DNA of 64,000 nt from the NCBI GenBank assembly GCA_963773465.1, contig CAVZBF010000002.1:744001-808000 (forward strand). The letters run 5' to 3'. The notes under the pieces are model-generated. The model did not search any database and was not told where the DNA came from. It saw only the letters and a list, made by a program, of their open reading frames with translations. This DNA is from VBAS01 sp963773465. Lineage in GTDB: Bacteria > Bacteroidota > Bacteroidia > Chitinophagales > Chitinophagaceae. The translations under genes were made by a program, and so were the position numbers. This document shows, piece after piece, positions 47,156 to 55,413 of this stretch (positions within the stretch are counted from its first letter, which is position 1; each line of letters opens with the position of its first letter).

Positions 47156-47794
47156 TTAATTTAAATCCACACCAATTCGTTGCTCTATTTTGATATCATT
47201 TAGTTCTATTACTTCTTCGTATGGAATATCCAATTCATCAATACCATTGTTTAAAATCTTCTCATGTTCTTTTCTTACAAATTCCGTAATATCTTCTATA
47301 CCTGTTATCCACTCCGTACAAAATTTTTTTAGTATGTCGCCTTTCATTCCGATTTGTATGGCTTTTCTTTCTTGTTTATTCCCAAAAGGATCATGATCCG
47401 GATCCCACTGCAACCTGACTTCTGTTTTACCAAGTTCGTTTTTCCATTCTTCTTCCGACGTAAACAAACTTTTATCAAAAGAAGTGGCAGTAGCTTTTGA
47501 CAGAATAGTCTTAAAATGAACAACCGGCAATGTGATCGCTAAAATTCGTTGTTGATTTTCTTTGTTTGCCCATCCGGCTCTGTACATCATCCATAAAAAA
47601 CCGGGTTTGATCCATGACATGCGGTTAAAACTATAATGCGGGCCTCCAAATTTTTGTTCTTTCACTGCATATGTTGCAATGTCGATATTGAATGCCTGGT
47701 AAACGATGATGCAATCATCCACAAGACTTCCGATTACTCGTTTGCCTGCGTCAGGCAACCTTTTCTTCTGCTCTGTATACTTCTCTGTTTTCAT
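47156..47794 (-). CDS. DUF4291 family protein
   Basis: 212 residues matching DUF4291: IIVYQAFNIDIATYAVKEQKFGG, FSFNRMSWIKPGFLWMMYRAGWA-like block (here YSFNRMSWIKPGFLWMMYRAGW), VRLQWDPDHDPFGNKQERKAIQIG. Function is not established. I associate it with ADP-ribosyltransferase-like folds but cannot confirm that here. It starts inside the end of nadV (44-bp overlap) and ends 13 bp before kptA, so it is clearly part of the NAD gene set. Confidence 0.85.
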   Translation of the reverse strand: MKTEKYTEQKKRLPDAGKRVIGSLVDDCIIVYQAFNIDIATYAVKEQKFGGPHYSFNRMSWIKPGFLWMMYRAGWANKENQQRILAITLPVVHFKTILSKATATSFDKSLFTSEEEWKNELGKTEVRLQWDPDHDPFGNKQERKAIQIGMKGDILKKFCTEWITGIEDITEFVRKEHEKILNNGIDELDIPYEEVIELNDIKIEQRIGVDLN

Positions 47795-49241
47795 TTAACC
47801 TGTTTCTTATTTCTGCTAATGAACACTCTCTTATAAGTTTGCCATCTTTAAAAACTGTTTTCAATTCGCTTTGCTTTTCTTCATGCCAGCCAACCTTATC
47901 AATCAAAATATATCTTCCTTTTTCCTTTTTTACCTGTAATAATCCCGTGGCAGATCTTTTCGTTCCGTCATCGGTTACCGGGTTCTTAAATATTTCTCTG
48001 CCTTCACTATTTACTTCAACATAAGTTGCCTTCATCGCTAAACCAAACGTATCTCGGGTATTATATTGGTATGTATAACTGCCGATACCAAATACCACTT
48101 GACTTGCAAAGCCCTTTTGTTTTAAATTTTCGCAAATGGCCTGTGCCCGTTCAAGATTGATGCTGTCGCCATAAATTGCGCCAATATGCGGGTCCAGTAG
48201 TTTATATCCGCGGCTGGTAATTGTCCCTCCAAAAATATCCCACAACAATTCAATCACTCCTTTCTTCTCCGCATTTGTTTTACCATCCGGATCGCCGCAA
48301 ATGATTTTTACAGGATCACCGCTGTCAGGTCTTATTACTACTTTACCATTGCGTTGTAAAACAATTTCTTTCAATGCTGATAAATATTCAGTACAAACTT
48401 TCCAAAGGTCCCATGTATCACTTACCACGCTTACAATACCTGAAGGATATACTTCAGTTATTAATCTTCTGAATGTTTCCAACTCGCCTTCTTTGCTGCC
48501 GCTGCACATTACACTATGTTCTGTTGCTGCTACACTTCCCCCAATTAATTCTTTATCTGCATCGGCAAAATAATATTTTTCCAATGCATCTATTGCCGGA
48601 ATGCTATCTGTTCCTGAAAAGGACAACAAGTGACCCATGCCGCTGGTAACTGCACTTTCCAGGCTGCTCATTCCGCGAAAACTAAAATCATGTCCCTGCC
48701 ATTGAATAAACTCGGAGGGCATACCTGTTTGGTCAGCATAATGGGTCAATAATTTTTTATATTCATAAGCAATGGTGGCACTGGTGCAAGGTTGCCAGAT
48801 GATCGCCGATAAAATTGTTTCCAGGAAATTAGTTAACCAATAAAATTCAGGAAGAGTATTTACTATTGTTAAACAGGGAACTCTCATCGGCACACGGCTC
48901 CCCTCGGGCAATGCTTTTATTTCAATGGGGAGATAACCAAGGTCATGAAGTTTTTCCAAATGCGCATACGATGGCAAGTGTACGCCTAGTGACGTCACAA
49001 TCCTGCGCTTGTATTCTGCCAACACTTCTTCTTTAGGCCGGTTAAAAAAATTATCATTGAAGTATTCAATAAGATACTCCTTTATAAAATACTGCAATCC
49101 GAAAAAAATCATTTCATCGATATTATCGAAGCGGCTTTTTCGCGGAGTGAGGTTACTATATACCAGCGTTGTGTTTTCCGGGTATTGAAACACATGCCCT
49201 ACCTTGTAATAATCTGTTAGCAGAAATGGATTGGTCTTCAT
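47751..49241 (-). CDS. nadV: Nicotinamide phosphoribosyltransferase
   Basis: Makes NMN from nicotinamide and PRPP. About 496 residues from MKTNPFLLTDYYKVGH; an upstream ATG at 49274 would add 11 residues and overlap prs by 8 bp. Family landmarks: DYYKVGHVFQYPENTTLVYSN, FRGMSSLESA, SGTDSIPAI, EHSVMCSG with the catalytic His, VSDTWDLWKV, VIRPDSGDPV, GDSINLERA and GIGSYTYQYNTRDTFGLAMKAT. The length matches the NAMPT type rather than nicotinate PRTase. It forms one unit with prs. Confidence 0.95.
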   Translation of the reverse strand: MKTNPFLLTDYYKVGHVFQYPENTTLVYSNLTPRKSRFDNIDEMIFFGLQYFIKEYLIEYFNDNFFNRPKEEVLAEYKRRIVTSLGVHLPSYAHLEKLHDLGYLPIEIKALPEGSRVPMRVPCLTIVNTLPEFYWLTNFLETILSAIIWQPCTSATIAYEYKKLLTHYADQTGMPSEFIQWQGHDFSFRGMSSLESAVTSGMGHLLSFSGTDSIPAIDALEKYYFADADKELIGGSVAATEHSVMCSGSKEGELETFRRLITEVYPSGIVSVVSDTWDLWKVCTEYLSALKEIVLQRNGKVVIRPDSGDPVKIICGDPDGKTNAEKKGVIELLWDIFGGTITSRGYKLLDPHIGAIYGDSINLERAQAICENLKQKGFASQVVFGIGSYTYQYNTRDTFGLAMKATYVEVNSEGREIFKNPVTDDGTKRSATGLLQVKKEKGRYILIDKVGWHEEKQSELKTVFKDGKLIRECSLAEIRNRLNENREVYRAEEKVA

Positions 49242-49266
49242 ATCAATGTGTTTATGATTGTTATTT

Positions 49267-50064
49267 TTAATCACAGATCCTGGCTTTTATCATTCTTACG
49301 ATTGGCGAATTGTATGTCTTCCCATAGCTATCACTTACAATGATCTCATCAAATTTTTTTTCCAGCATACCAAATCCTCTTGAAAAAATTCCATGAGAAA
49401 CGATCAACGTCATGTGTTTTGGCTTTACCTGTTCTGCTATTGCAAGGAAAGTTGCTCCGCCGTCGCATAAATCATCTATGATCACGCAGTTCTTATTCTC
49501 ACATTTTTCCGGACCGTTTACTTCCAATGTTAATCTTCCTGTTGACAATTCTCTTTTTTTGTCGCAATACACTATTTCTTTCAGGTTCTTATTCCAGTTC
49601 AAATACTCAGTTACTTTTTTTGATGCGCCCGCATCGGGGCAAATGACGATCGCATCAGGCTTCGTATACTGGTCTACAAGCTGTTTGTTGTTAATATTTA
49701 TTGCATTATTGATAAGCTGCCATGAAACCTCAGAATGAACATCAAATAATAACACCTTTTCAAAACCGCAGCTATTGATAAGACTTGCGATCACTTCAAG
49801 ATCAAAGCTATCACCGTGCTGCATCAGCCGGTCGTATCGGGCTGCCATCAGGTAAGGGATGATCAATCGCTTCTTCTTTGCATGAAGATGATCCAATGCG
49901 TTGGCAGTTTGCAGCAGGTGCATCATTTTTAAGCTGTCAGTAATGGAGCAGATGACTTCTGTTTCGTCTCCTGCTTCGATGCCTTCCACGATCACATGCG
50001 GCTGGTTATCGGGAAACAGGATAAAGCGAACACTTTTGTTTATGTTAAGATCAATGCTTCTCAT
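49267..50064 (-). CDS. prs: Ribose-phosphate pyrophosphokinase (PRPP synthetase), NAD-salvage type
   Basis: About 265 residues from MRSIDLNINKSVRFILFPDNQPHV; the upstream Met at 50139 is rejected because it would place operator DNA inside the gene. It shows the PRPP-binding loop CVIIDDLCDGGATFLA, PDAGASKKVTEYLNW, and the ATP-side PYLMAARYDRLMQ. It is shorter than housekeeping Prs (about 310 residues), as in copies paired with nadV. It supplies PRPP to NadV. TTTGC-N11-GCAAA operators lie 5 and 55 bp before the start. Confidence 0.9.
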   Translation of the reverse strand: MRSIDLNINKSVRFILFPDNQPHVIVEGIEAGDETEVICSITDSLKMMHLLQTANALDHLHAKKKRLIIPYLMAARYDRLMQHGDSFDLEVIASLINSCGFEKVLLFDVHSEVSWQLINNAININNKQLVDQYTKPDAIVICPDAGASKKVTEYLNWNKNLKEIVYCDKKRELSTGRLTLEVNGPEKCENKNCVIIDDLCDGGATFLAIAEQVKPKHMTLIVSHGIFSRGFGMLEKKFDEIIVSDSYGKTYNSPIVRMIKARICD

Positions 50065-50069
50065 TTTAT

Positions 50070-50090
50070 TTTGCGTAATTAATAAGCAAA
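50070..50090. promoter_or_regulatory. Putative NrtR operator 1 (upstream of prs)
   Basis: TTTGC-GTAATTAATAA-GCAAA. It ends 5 bp before the prs ATG on the minus strand. Read on the minus strand it matches operator 2 (plus strand) at 16 of 21 positions, including both outer 5-mers. Confidence 0.75.
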
Positions 50091-50119
50091 TATAATTCTC
50101 CTCTTTTTCCCGCCCAAAT

Positions 50120-50140
50120 TTTGCTTTAATTTTACGCAAA
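50120..50140. promoter_or_regulatory. Putative NrtR operator 2 (prs / DUF1963 divergent region)
   Basis: TTTGC-TTTAATTTTAC-GCAAA, 49 bp before the DUF1963 gene on the plus strand and 55 bp before prs on the minus strand. It matches operator 3 (minus strand) at 19 of 21 positions. Confidence 0.75.
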
Positions 50141-50189
50141 GTATTTTTCCCCGGATAATCTTAAATTGTGACATATAAACAAGTTACCT

Positions 50190-51074
50190 ATGGGCATTTT
50201 TGATTCATTTTTTGGAAAAAAGGATAAACCCGCGGAAATAAAAGATCAAAAAGATCTGCTTGAAAATGCTGAAATACTTCCCGGCTTATCTATGCCAAAG
50301 GCTTTTGCCGATCAGCGGTCATCGATTGAAAAGAATAGAATAAGTACCGTATCGATAAAAGCTTTGCCTAAGGAAGACCTTTCTTTAGAACAAAGTAAAT
50401 TCGGGCATTATCCTTATATGCCCATTGGTTTTGACTATCCCAAAGATGCGGAAGGGAAATATATGTACCCGCTTGCGCAAATCAATTTTAAAGAAATGCC
50501 GGAGTTGGCCGGCTATCCTGCTTCTGGTTATCTTCAATTTTACATTTCGGGCTTTGATGAGGTCTATGGTCTTGACTTTGATAATCCTCAATCCCAAAAA
50601 AACTTCCGCATTCTTTTTTTTGAAGAATCCGAAGTACAGAATTATAAGGCTGATTTTTCTTTTCTTGACGACGTAATGGAAAGCGACATGTGTCCTGTGC
50701 ACCGCCCGCATGCCCTGAGCTTTGTAAAAAAAGACGAATATATTGGGATCGGTGATGCATGGTATGAGGCCCATGCTGAAATAGACTTGTTTTCCGTTGC
50801 TGAACAATATCCGTCAATCAAAGATGAGCTTGAAAATGCTTTGTATGAAAATTCCCAGCCGAATGGTCACAAAGTAGGCGGGTATGCATATTTCACGCAA
50901 AACGATCCGAGAGGATATGACAAGAGATTTAAGGATTTTATTCTATTGTTTCAATTAGATTCAGACGATCATATTATGTGGGGCGATGTGGGCGTTGCTA
51001 ACTTTTTTATTCACCCGGATGATCTTGCAAAAAAAGATTTTACTAAAGTGATGTACAATTGGGACTGTTGTTAG
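50190..51074 (+). CDS. DUF1963 (YwqG-like) protein
   Basis: 294 residues, cytoplasmic. YwqG-type features: PLAQINFKEMPELAGYPASGYLQFYISG, KVGGYAYFTQNDPR, FILLFQLDSDDHIMWGDVGVANFFIHPDDLAKKDF. Function of the family is unknown. It shares the operator-bearing upstream region with prs, so it may also belong to the NrtR regulon, though operator 2 is farther from its start than the sites before prs and the methyltransferase. Convergent with nrtR, 9 bp apart. Confidence 0.85.
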   Translation: MGIFDSFFGKKDKPAEIKDQKDLLENAEILPGLSMPKAFADQRSSIEKNRISTVSIKALPKEDLSLEQSKFGHYPYMPIGFDYPKDAEGKYMYPLAQINFKEMPELAGYPASGYLQFYISGFDEVYGLDFDNPQSQKNFRILFFEESEVQNYKADFSFLDDVMESDMCPVHRPHALSFVKKDEYIGIGDAWYEAHAEIDLFSVAEQYPSIKDELENALYENSQPNGHKVGGYAYFTQNDPRGYDKRFKDFILLFQLDSDDHIMWGDVGVANFFIHPDDLAKKDFTKVMYNWDCC

Positions 51075-51083
51075 CTACATCAA

Positions 51084-51776
51084 TTATATTTCAAAATGAA
51101 ATCCTTCTTTTAATAATTCTTTATACCGCTTCTGGTTGAATTGATATATTTTACTCGGCCTCCCCTTCCCTTCCGGTTTCGTTACTTCTCCTGTTTCTTC
51201 GAGGAAGTCAAAGGATAAAATCTTTTTACTAAAATTCCGGCGATTAATTTCCCGGTCAAGCAGTGCGATATATAATTTCTCGAGATCTGAAAACGGGAAT
51301 TTCTTATCCAATAATTCAAAACCTATTGGCTGATAACTGATCTTTGCTCTTAACCTTTTAATCGCTACCGATAAAATCTGTTTGTGGTCAAAAGCAAGTG
51401 GCGGGATCTTTTTTATATTGAACCACTTTGCATTTTCTGCATCAGTGCTGGCCTTTAATTCCTGGTATTGAGTTGTTTTTACCAACCCAAAGTAAGCGAC
51501 AGAAATGATGCGTTGTCTCGGGTCCCTGCCGGGTTCACCGAATGTATATAGCTGTTCAAGATAATTTACTTTAATGCCGGTTTCTTCGAACAGTTCTCTT
51601 TCCACTGTTTCTTCCAGGGATTCGTTATCTAACACAAACCCACCCGGGATCGCCCATGATCCTTTAAAGGGCTCGTATTTACGCTGAATCAATAACACAG
51701 ATACGCCGTCTTGCTTTGAATAGCCAAATACAATCGCATCTACGGCGACTTTTAACCGGGATGATTTATTTTGCAT
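51084..51776 (-). CDS. nrtR: NrtR-type Nudix transcriptional regulator
   Basis: 230 residues: an N-terminal Nudix domain with a complete box, GFVLDNESLEETVERELFEETGI, and a C-terminal winged helix (RRNFSKKILSFDFLEETGEV, GRPSKIYQFNQKRYKELL). This domain pair defines NrtR regulators, which sense ADP-ribose-type metabolites and control NAD genes. Unlike many NrtR repressors the Nudix catalytic residues are all present, so it may still hydrolyse. Its start codon lies within operator 3, indicating autoregulation. The neighbours are NAD salvage genes. Confidence 0.88.
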   Translation of the reverse strand: MQNKSSRLKVAVDAIVFGYSKQDGVSVLLIQRKYEPFKGSWAIPGGFVLDNESLEETVERELFEETGIKVNYLEQLYTFGEPGRDPRQRIISVAYFGLVKTTQYQELKASTDAENAKWFNIKKIPPLAFDHKQILSVAIKRLRAKISYQPIGFELLDKKFPFSDLEKLYIALLDREINRRNFSKKILSFDFLEETGEVTKPEGKGRPSKIYQFNQKRYKELLKEGFHFEI

Positions 51777-51790
51777 ATAATTAAAGCAAA
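51770..51790. promoter_or_regulatory. Putative NrtR operator 3 (nrtR / methyltransferase divergent region)
   Basis: TTTGC-ATATAATTAAA-GCAAA. It overlaps the nrtR start codon (51774-51776) and ends 5 bp before the ATG of the divergent 524-residue gene, the same spacing as operator 1 to prs. Confidence 0.78.
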
Positions 51791-51795
51791 ATTAA

Positions 51796-53370
51796 ATGTA
51801 TTTGTTAATTCCGGGAAGACATCACATTATTACACAGTTTCAATTTGACTATTTAAAAAAATTATGTACCGAAACGAAATTTACGGATGTTAATGGGGCT
51901 GCAATAAATACTGCCCAACCGCCGGAGGCTATAATTTTTGCGATAACGTCAGCAAATCATTCCAACACCCGGAGAAACCCGCTTCCGTTTTATTTACGGG
52001 CAATTGCGATAGAAGCCATGAGTAAAGAATTGCCTGTGCCTGTTTATATTTTTGGCATTAACGATGCAGGCACTATTCCAAATTTTGCCAACTATACCAT
52101 TAAATGTATCCAGCATGAAAGTGAAGGCTTATTTAACTGCGATCCCGGTAATACAATAGTTATTTGTTCGACACCTGTATTGGAATTATATGAACGTCCT
52201 GGCTTTTCCATCTTACCGGCCGAATTGAGTGACAGAAAGGTGTGGTCATATAAAACAGCTATGCCATGGGATATCGTGGAAAAAATCGCAAGGGAAAATA
52301 ATTGGGAGAATAATATTGCCATTAAAAAATTAATACATCAATCAAGTCTTTTTGTCTGGAATAAATATCATCTCGACAAAAAAGTGCAAATGCTCTTCCG
52401 CGATGAGATGATCGGTAACGATGGCGACCTGACGGAAACCAGGGATTATAACATCTATGTACGGCAAATGGATGATATTGCTGAATTGAAATTCAAAGAC
52501 ACCAGCCAATATATACAGCCAGGCCGCATCGGTGATATTGGTTGTGCCGTCGGCAGTTGGATCAAACTGGCATGTAAAGAAAACAGGTTAAGAGAAAGCG
52601 ATTTTTATGGGATAGAGATCAGCCGGCATTTATACGATATATGCCGGCAGCGAAAAGAAAATAATGAATTCGACAACCAGTTTGTATTTTTTTCACAAAA
52701 GAATGCAGTAACAGATTTGGTATTTGAAAAGAACAGCATGAACACCATTCATACTTCTTCATTAACGCATGAAATAGAAAGTTATGGCAGCCGGAAAGAT
52801 CTGTTACAATTTATACAAAACAGGTATGAGGAACTGGCCCCTGGCGGAGTATGGATCAACCGTGACGTGGTAGCTCCGTTTGAAAAAGAAAAGGAAATAC
52901 TGATGTGGTTAAATAAAAATGATGGGAATAACGATGATCCGTTTACTCAATTTGATAATAGTATTCAGCTTTCCGCATACCTGCAATCACTTTCTACTTA
53001 TAGTCGCTTTCTCAGGTTTGCAAAAGATTTCCGCAGTGAAGAAGGTTATCAGCTGCCGTTTATCGTGGTGGAAAAAGGAAATAAAACTTATATACAATTG
53101 AGTTTAAAAAATGCAATGGAGTTTTTAAGCCGGAAGGATTACTGCGATAACTGGGAAAGTGAAATGCATGAAACTTTTTGTTTTTGGGATGTTGAAGAGT
53201 GGAAACATGAATTGCAAAAAGTTGGTTTTCGGATTGATCCTTCGTCAACTGCCTATACCAATAAGTGGATCGTTGATAACAGGTGGGTGGGAAAAGTAGC
53301 ATTACATGATTTAAATCTGGAAATATTGGAGTACCCGGTAACCACGATATTGTTGATTGGTCTTAAATAA
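51796..53370 (+). CDS. Two-domain protein: nucleotidyltransferase-like N-terminus fused to a SAM methyltransferase
   Basis: 524 residues. The C-terminal half contains a class I methyltransferase (RIGDIGCAVGSWIKLACKE, FYGIEISRHLYDICRQRKE, APGGVWINRDVVAPF). The N-terminal 190 residues have a Rossmann-like pattern: LIPGRHHIITQFQFDYL, AIIFAITSANHSNTRRNPLPFYLRAIAIEAM, VPVYIFGINDA. The spacing of the GR, 'SA..S.T..NP' and 'R' elements recalls NMN adenylyltransferases, but the HxGH catalytic motif is absent, so activity is doubtful. Control by the NrtR operator supports a role in NAD metabolism. The substrate of the methyltransferase is unknown. Confidence 0.6.
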   Translation: MYLLIPGRHHIITQFQFDYLKKLCTETKFTDVNGAAINTAQPPEAIIFAITSANHSNTRRNPLPFYLRAIAIEAMSKELPVPVYIFGINDAGTIPNFANYTIKCIQHESEGLFNCDPGNTIVICSTPVLELYERPGFSILPAELSDRKVWSYKTAMPWDIVEKIARENNWENNIAIKKLIHQSSLFVWNKYHLDKKVQMLFRDEMIGNDGDLTETRDYNIYVRQMDDIAELKFKDTSQYIQPGRIGDIGCAVGSWIKLACKENRLRESDFYGIEISRHLYDICRQRKENNEFDNQFVFFSQKNAVTDLVFEKNSMNTIHTSSLTHEIESYGSRKDLLQFIQNRYEELAPGGVWINRDVVAPFEKEKEILMWLNKNDGNNDDPFTQFDNSIQLSAYLQSLSTYSRFLRFAKDFRSEEGYQLPFIVVEKGNKTYIQLSLKNAMEFLSRKDYCDNWESEMHETFCFWDVEEWKHELQKVGFRIDPSSTAYTNKWIVDNRWVGKVALHDLNLEILEYPVTTILLIGLK

Positions 53371-53372
53371 AA

Positions 53373-53399
53373 GAAGCCGGAAGTTTTTCTTCCGGCTTC
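53373..53399. terminator. Perfect hairpin between convergent genes
   Basis: 11-bp perfect stem GAAGCCGGAAG / CTTCCGGCTTC with a TTTTT loop. On the minus strand it is followed by TTTTATTT, so it best terminates the gene at 53459-55306, and it may stop transcription both ways. Confidence 0.8.
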
Positions 53400-53419
53400 G
53401 GACTTCTGATTTCCGTACA

Positions 53420-53437
53420 GACAAGGCATGCCTTGTC
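53420..53437. repeat. 18-bp palindrome GACAAGGCATGCCTTGTC
   Basis: Perfect palindrome in the gap between two convergent genes, a sequence I recognise as a widely dispersed repeat in Bacteroidota and cyanobacteria. No second copy was found in this window. Confidence 0.7.
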
Positions 53438-53458
53438 TCGTCCGCTCCTGGCGTCAGA

Positions 53459-55306
53459 CTAACGACAGAAAAGGAGTTCGGTCCACTTAGTGTGATCATT
53501 ATTTTCTCCATCAGTAAGCTTACGACGAGTATGTATGCCTAAACGGTACGCACACGATGGCCATGTAGCGAACGCTGGAGTAACCGTACCCGCGGTCGCA
53601 AGATCAAAATTATCTGCATTGCCACGCGGAACTGTGCCGGAAGAACCTGCGACTACGATATCGATACCAGGAGGATCTGGTATTGCTGCAGAAGAAGCAT
53701 AGAGTGTCCATTCTGCTATCAATTCATGGTCCGCTGTATAATGCACATGTGCATGTGTCGTAATCGGATTGCATCCTCCTCCGCCTCCAGCGGTTAATTC
53801 ATCAAGAGTAAGCAATCTCAATTCATCCCAATTATTGACATGAACGATACCTTTTATTGATTGCTCCTGGAAATGTATTGAAGCAGGGTTTGCAGGGTCA
53901 TCAGTGGTTTGAAAAGCAAAAAATACTTTCTTTCCATTTTTAGGAGTTACCGCGCCATTTCCTGCCTGGTCTCCCGCATCTTTTGCATTGCCACCTGGTA
54001 CAATTGTATTGGTATTTACCCAAAGCAACGGACCATAAAAGCCATTATCAAGTCCAACCTGGTCAACCCGGATCCAACCATTTGCATCTTGTCTTAATAC
54101 ATGATCGGGAATATCAGCCGGGAATCCATCCGGTGGTATACTGTCCGCAAGCGAAGCCGGCTGTGTCGGATCGATCACTATATCCTGGAATGCATCTGTT
54201 CCATTCCATGTAATCAAACGAACCCCAACTTTTAACCGGTGAGGATACGCCTGTGTTTCGGTGACAGGATTCCAGTTTATGCCATCTAATGAGAACATGA
54301 ACCGATAAAATAAAACCCTGCTCAAATCAGTAGGGACTTTCTTGGTTACAAAACCTGTAAGTTTTACTGCACCAAAAAATCCAAACCCAATGCCGCTTGC
54401 GAAGGAGCGGTTATGAGTTGTAATTCCTGAAGCATTGATATCTGAAGTAATATTATAATTTCCTACATGGGTGAACCATGGAAAATCAACCGGTGTTTCA
54501 TATTTCACACAGAGTTTTACACAAAAACAATTATGTGCATTTGTACGATCGTGCCTGTGACCGGTACTGCGGTTTTCATTCAGCAAAACCTGGCCGGATG
54601 CCGATTCAACACGGAAATACAAATCAGGACCAGCAGGCCATTCTACATTAAGCCATGAGAAAATTGTTTTAGAAAAATCTGCAGAAGTATAATAGATCCT
54701 GAAGTATCCGCCTGCATCGGTATATGCTGAGCCAAGCGGATCATCCTGCAGCAGATCTACATCAAATGCAAATACACGTACACCAGATGCTGCACGACCA
54801 GTTTCACAATCTGTGACGCGTCCGCAAATTACCCAGCGATCAATTTTTTGCAATATTCTGCACCACCATTTGCTCGGAACACAATACTCCCATGCGAATT
54901 GATATACACTTGCTTTATTTATTTCTGTTTCCCGCCATTGCGGCTGAATGGTTGTTACATGAAATTGAAAGAACTCTTCTTTCTTAGGAGGTCTTGGTCT
55001 GCCATAGCCGGTGCCGCATACAAAATCAAAATCAAATGCCTCACCTTTATACCCGCTTTGTTCATCGATGGCAAAAGAAAAATCTCCATTTGCATCCAAA
55101 ACTGTTTCGGATATCAGCAATTTGCTTTTTTCTTTTAATTCATCCGCACTTACTTCATGAAAAGTTTGTGTGGGATCGGCCACGGCCATTAATGTTACGT
55201 CTTTGCGCTGTGATGCCTGGTAAATTCTTACTTTAATTCCTGCAAGTGGTTCATGGCAATCATTGCAAAACCAGCCACAAAGCCTGCCTCTGAAAATGTA
55301 TTTCAT
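53459..55306 (-). CDS. Hypothetical protein with tandem carboxypeptidase-regulatory/transthyretin-like domains
   Basis: 615 residues without a signal peptide. It opens with FRGRLCGWFCNDCHEPLAGIKVRIYQ and repeats the pattern near residue 159 (VICGRVTDCETGRAASGVRVFAFDVDLL...TDAGGYFRIYY): two prealbumin-like sandwiches with GxVxD...PLxGxxVxxY. The remaining 370 residues are beta-rich (DGINWNPVTETQ, NNWDELRLLTLDELTAGGGGG, HAHVHYTADHELIAEWTLYA). Cysteines cluster at the start (C10, C14, C17). No enzyme motif is visible. It may be a structural or injection-system-associated protein, but nothing nearby confirms that. It ends with a terminator hairpin on its own strand. Confidence 0.6.
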   Translation of the reverse strand: MKYIFRGRLCGWFCNDCHEPLAGIKVRIYQASQRKDVTLMAVADPTQTFHEVSADELKEKSKLLISETVLDANGDFSFAIDEQSGYKGEAFDFDFVCGTGYGRPRPPKKEEFFQFHVTTIQPQWRETEINKASVYQFAWEYCVPSKWWCRILQKIDRWVICGRVTDCETGRAASGVRVFAFDVDLLQDDPLGSAYTDAGGYFRIYYTSADFSKTIFSWLNVEWPAGPDLYFRVESASGQVLLNENRSTGHRHDRTNAHNCFCVKLCVKYETPVDFPWFTHVGNYNITSDINASGITTHNRSFASGIGFGFFGAVKLTGFVTKKVPTDLSRVLFYRFMFSLDGINWNPVTETQAYPHRLKVGVRLITWNGTDAFQDIVIDPTQPASLADSIPPDGFPADIPDHVLRQDANGWIRVDQVGLDNGFYGPLLWVNTNTIVPGGNAKDAGDQAGNGAVTPKNGKKVFFAFQTTDDPANPASIHFQEQSIKGIVHVNNWDELRLLTLDELTAGGGGGCNPITTHAHVHYTADHELIAEWTLYASSAAIPDPPGIDIVVAGSSGTVPRGNADNFDLATAGTVTPAFATWPSCAYRLGIHTRRKLTDGENNDHTKWTELLFCR

Positions 55307-55413
55307 AAATAATAATTGAAAAATGTTGCCTACTCTAATTCCCCTTTTCGGCGTTCGGGTGCTTACTCTCTTTAAGGATTTTCAGCATTCTCCGGTTAGT
55401 CAGGTCAGGAAAG

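Noticed and set aside
47751..50064. Phage-type NAD reconstitution cassette
   Set aside because: No phage structural, integrase or attachment sequences nearby; the genes sit with a chromosomal NrtR regulator, so ordinary NAD salvage is the simpler reading.
50065..50139. Longer prs starting at 50139
   Set aside because: It would put two TTTGC-N11-GCAAA operators inside the coding region and adds a lysine-rich stretch unlike PRPP synthetases.
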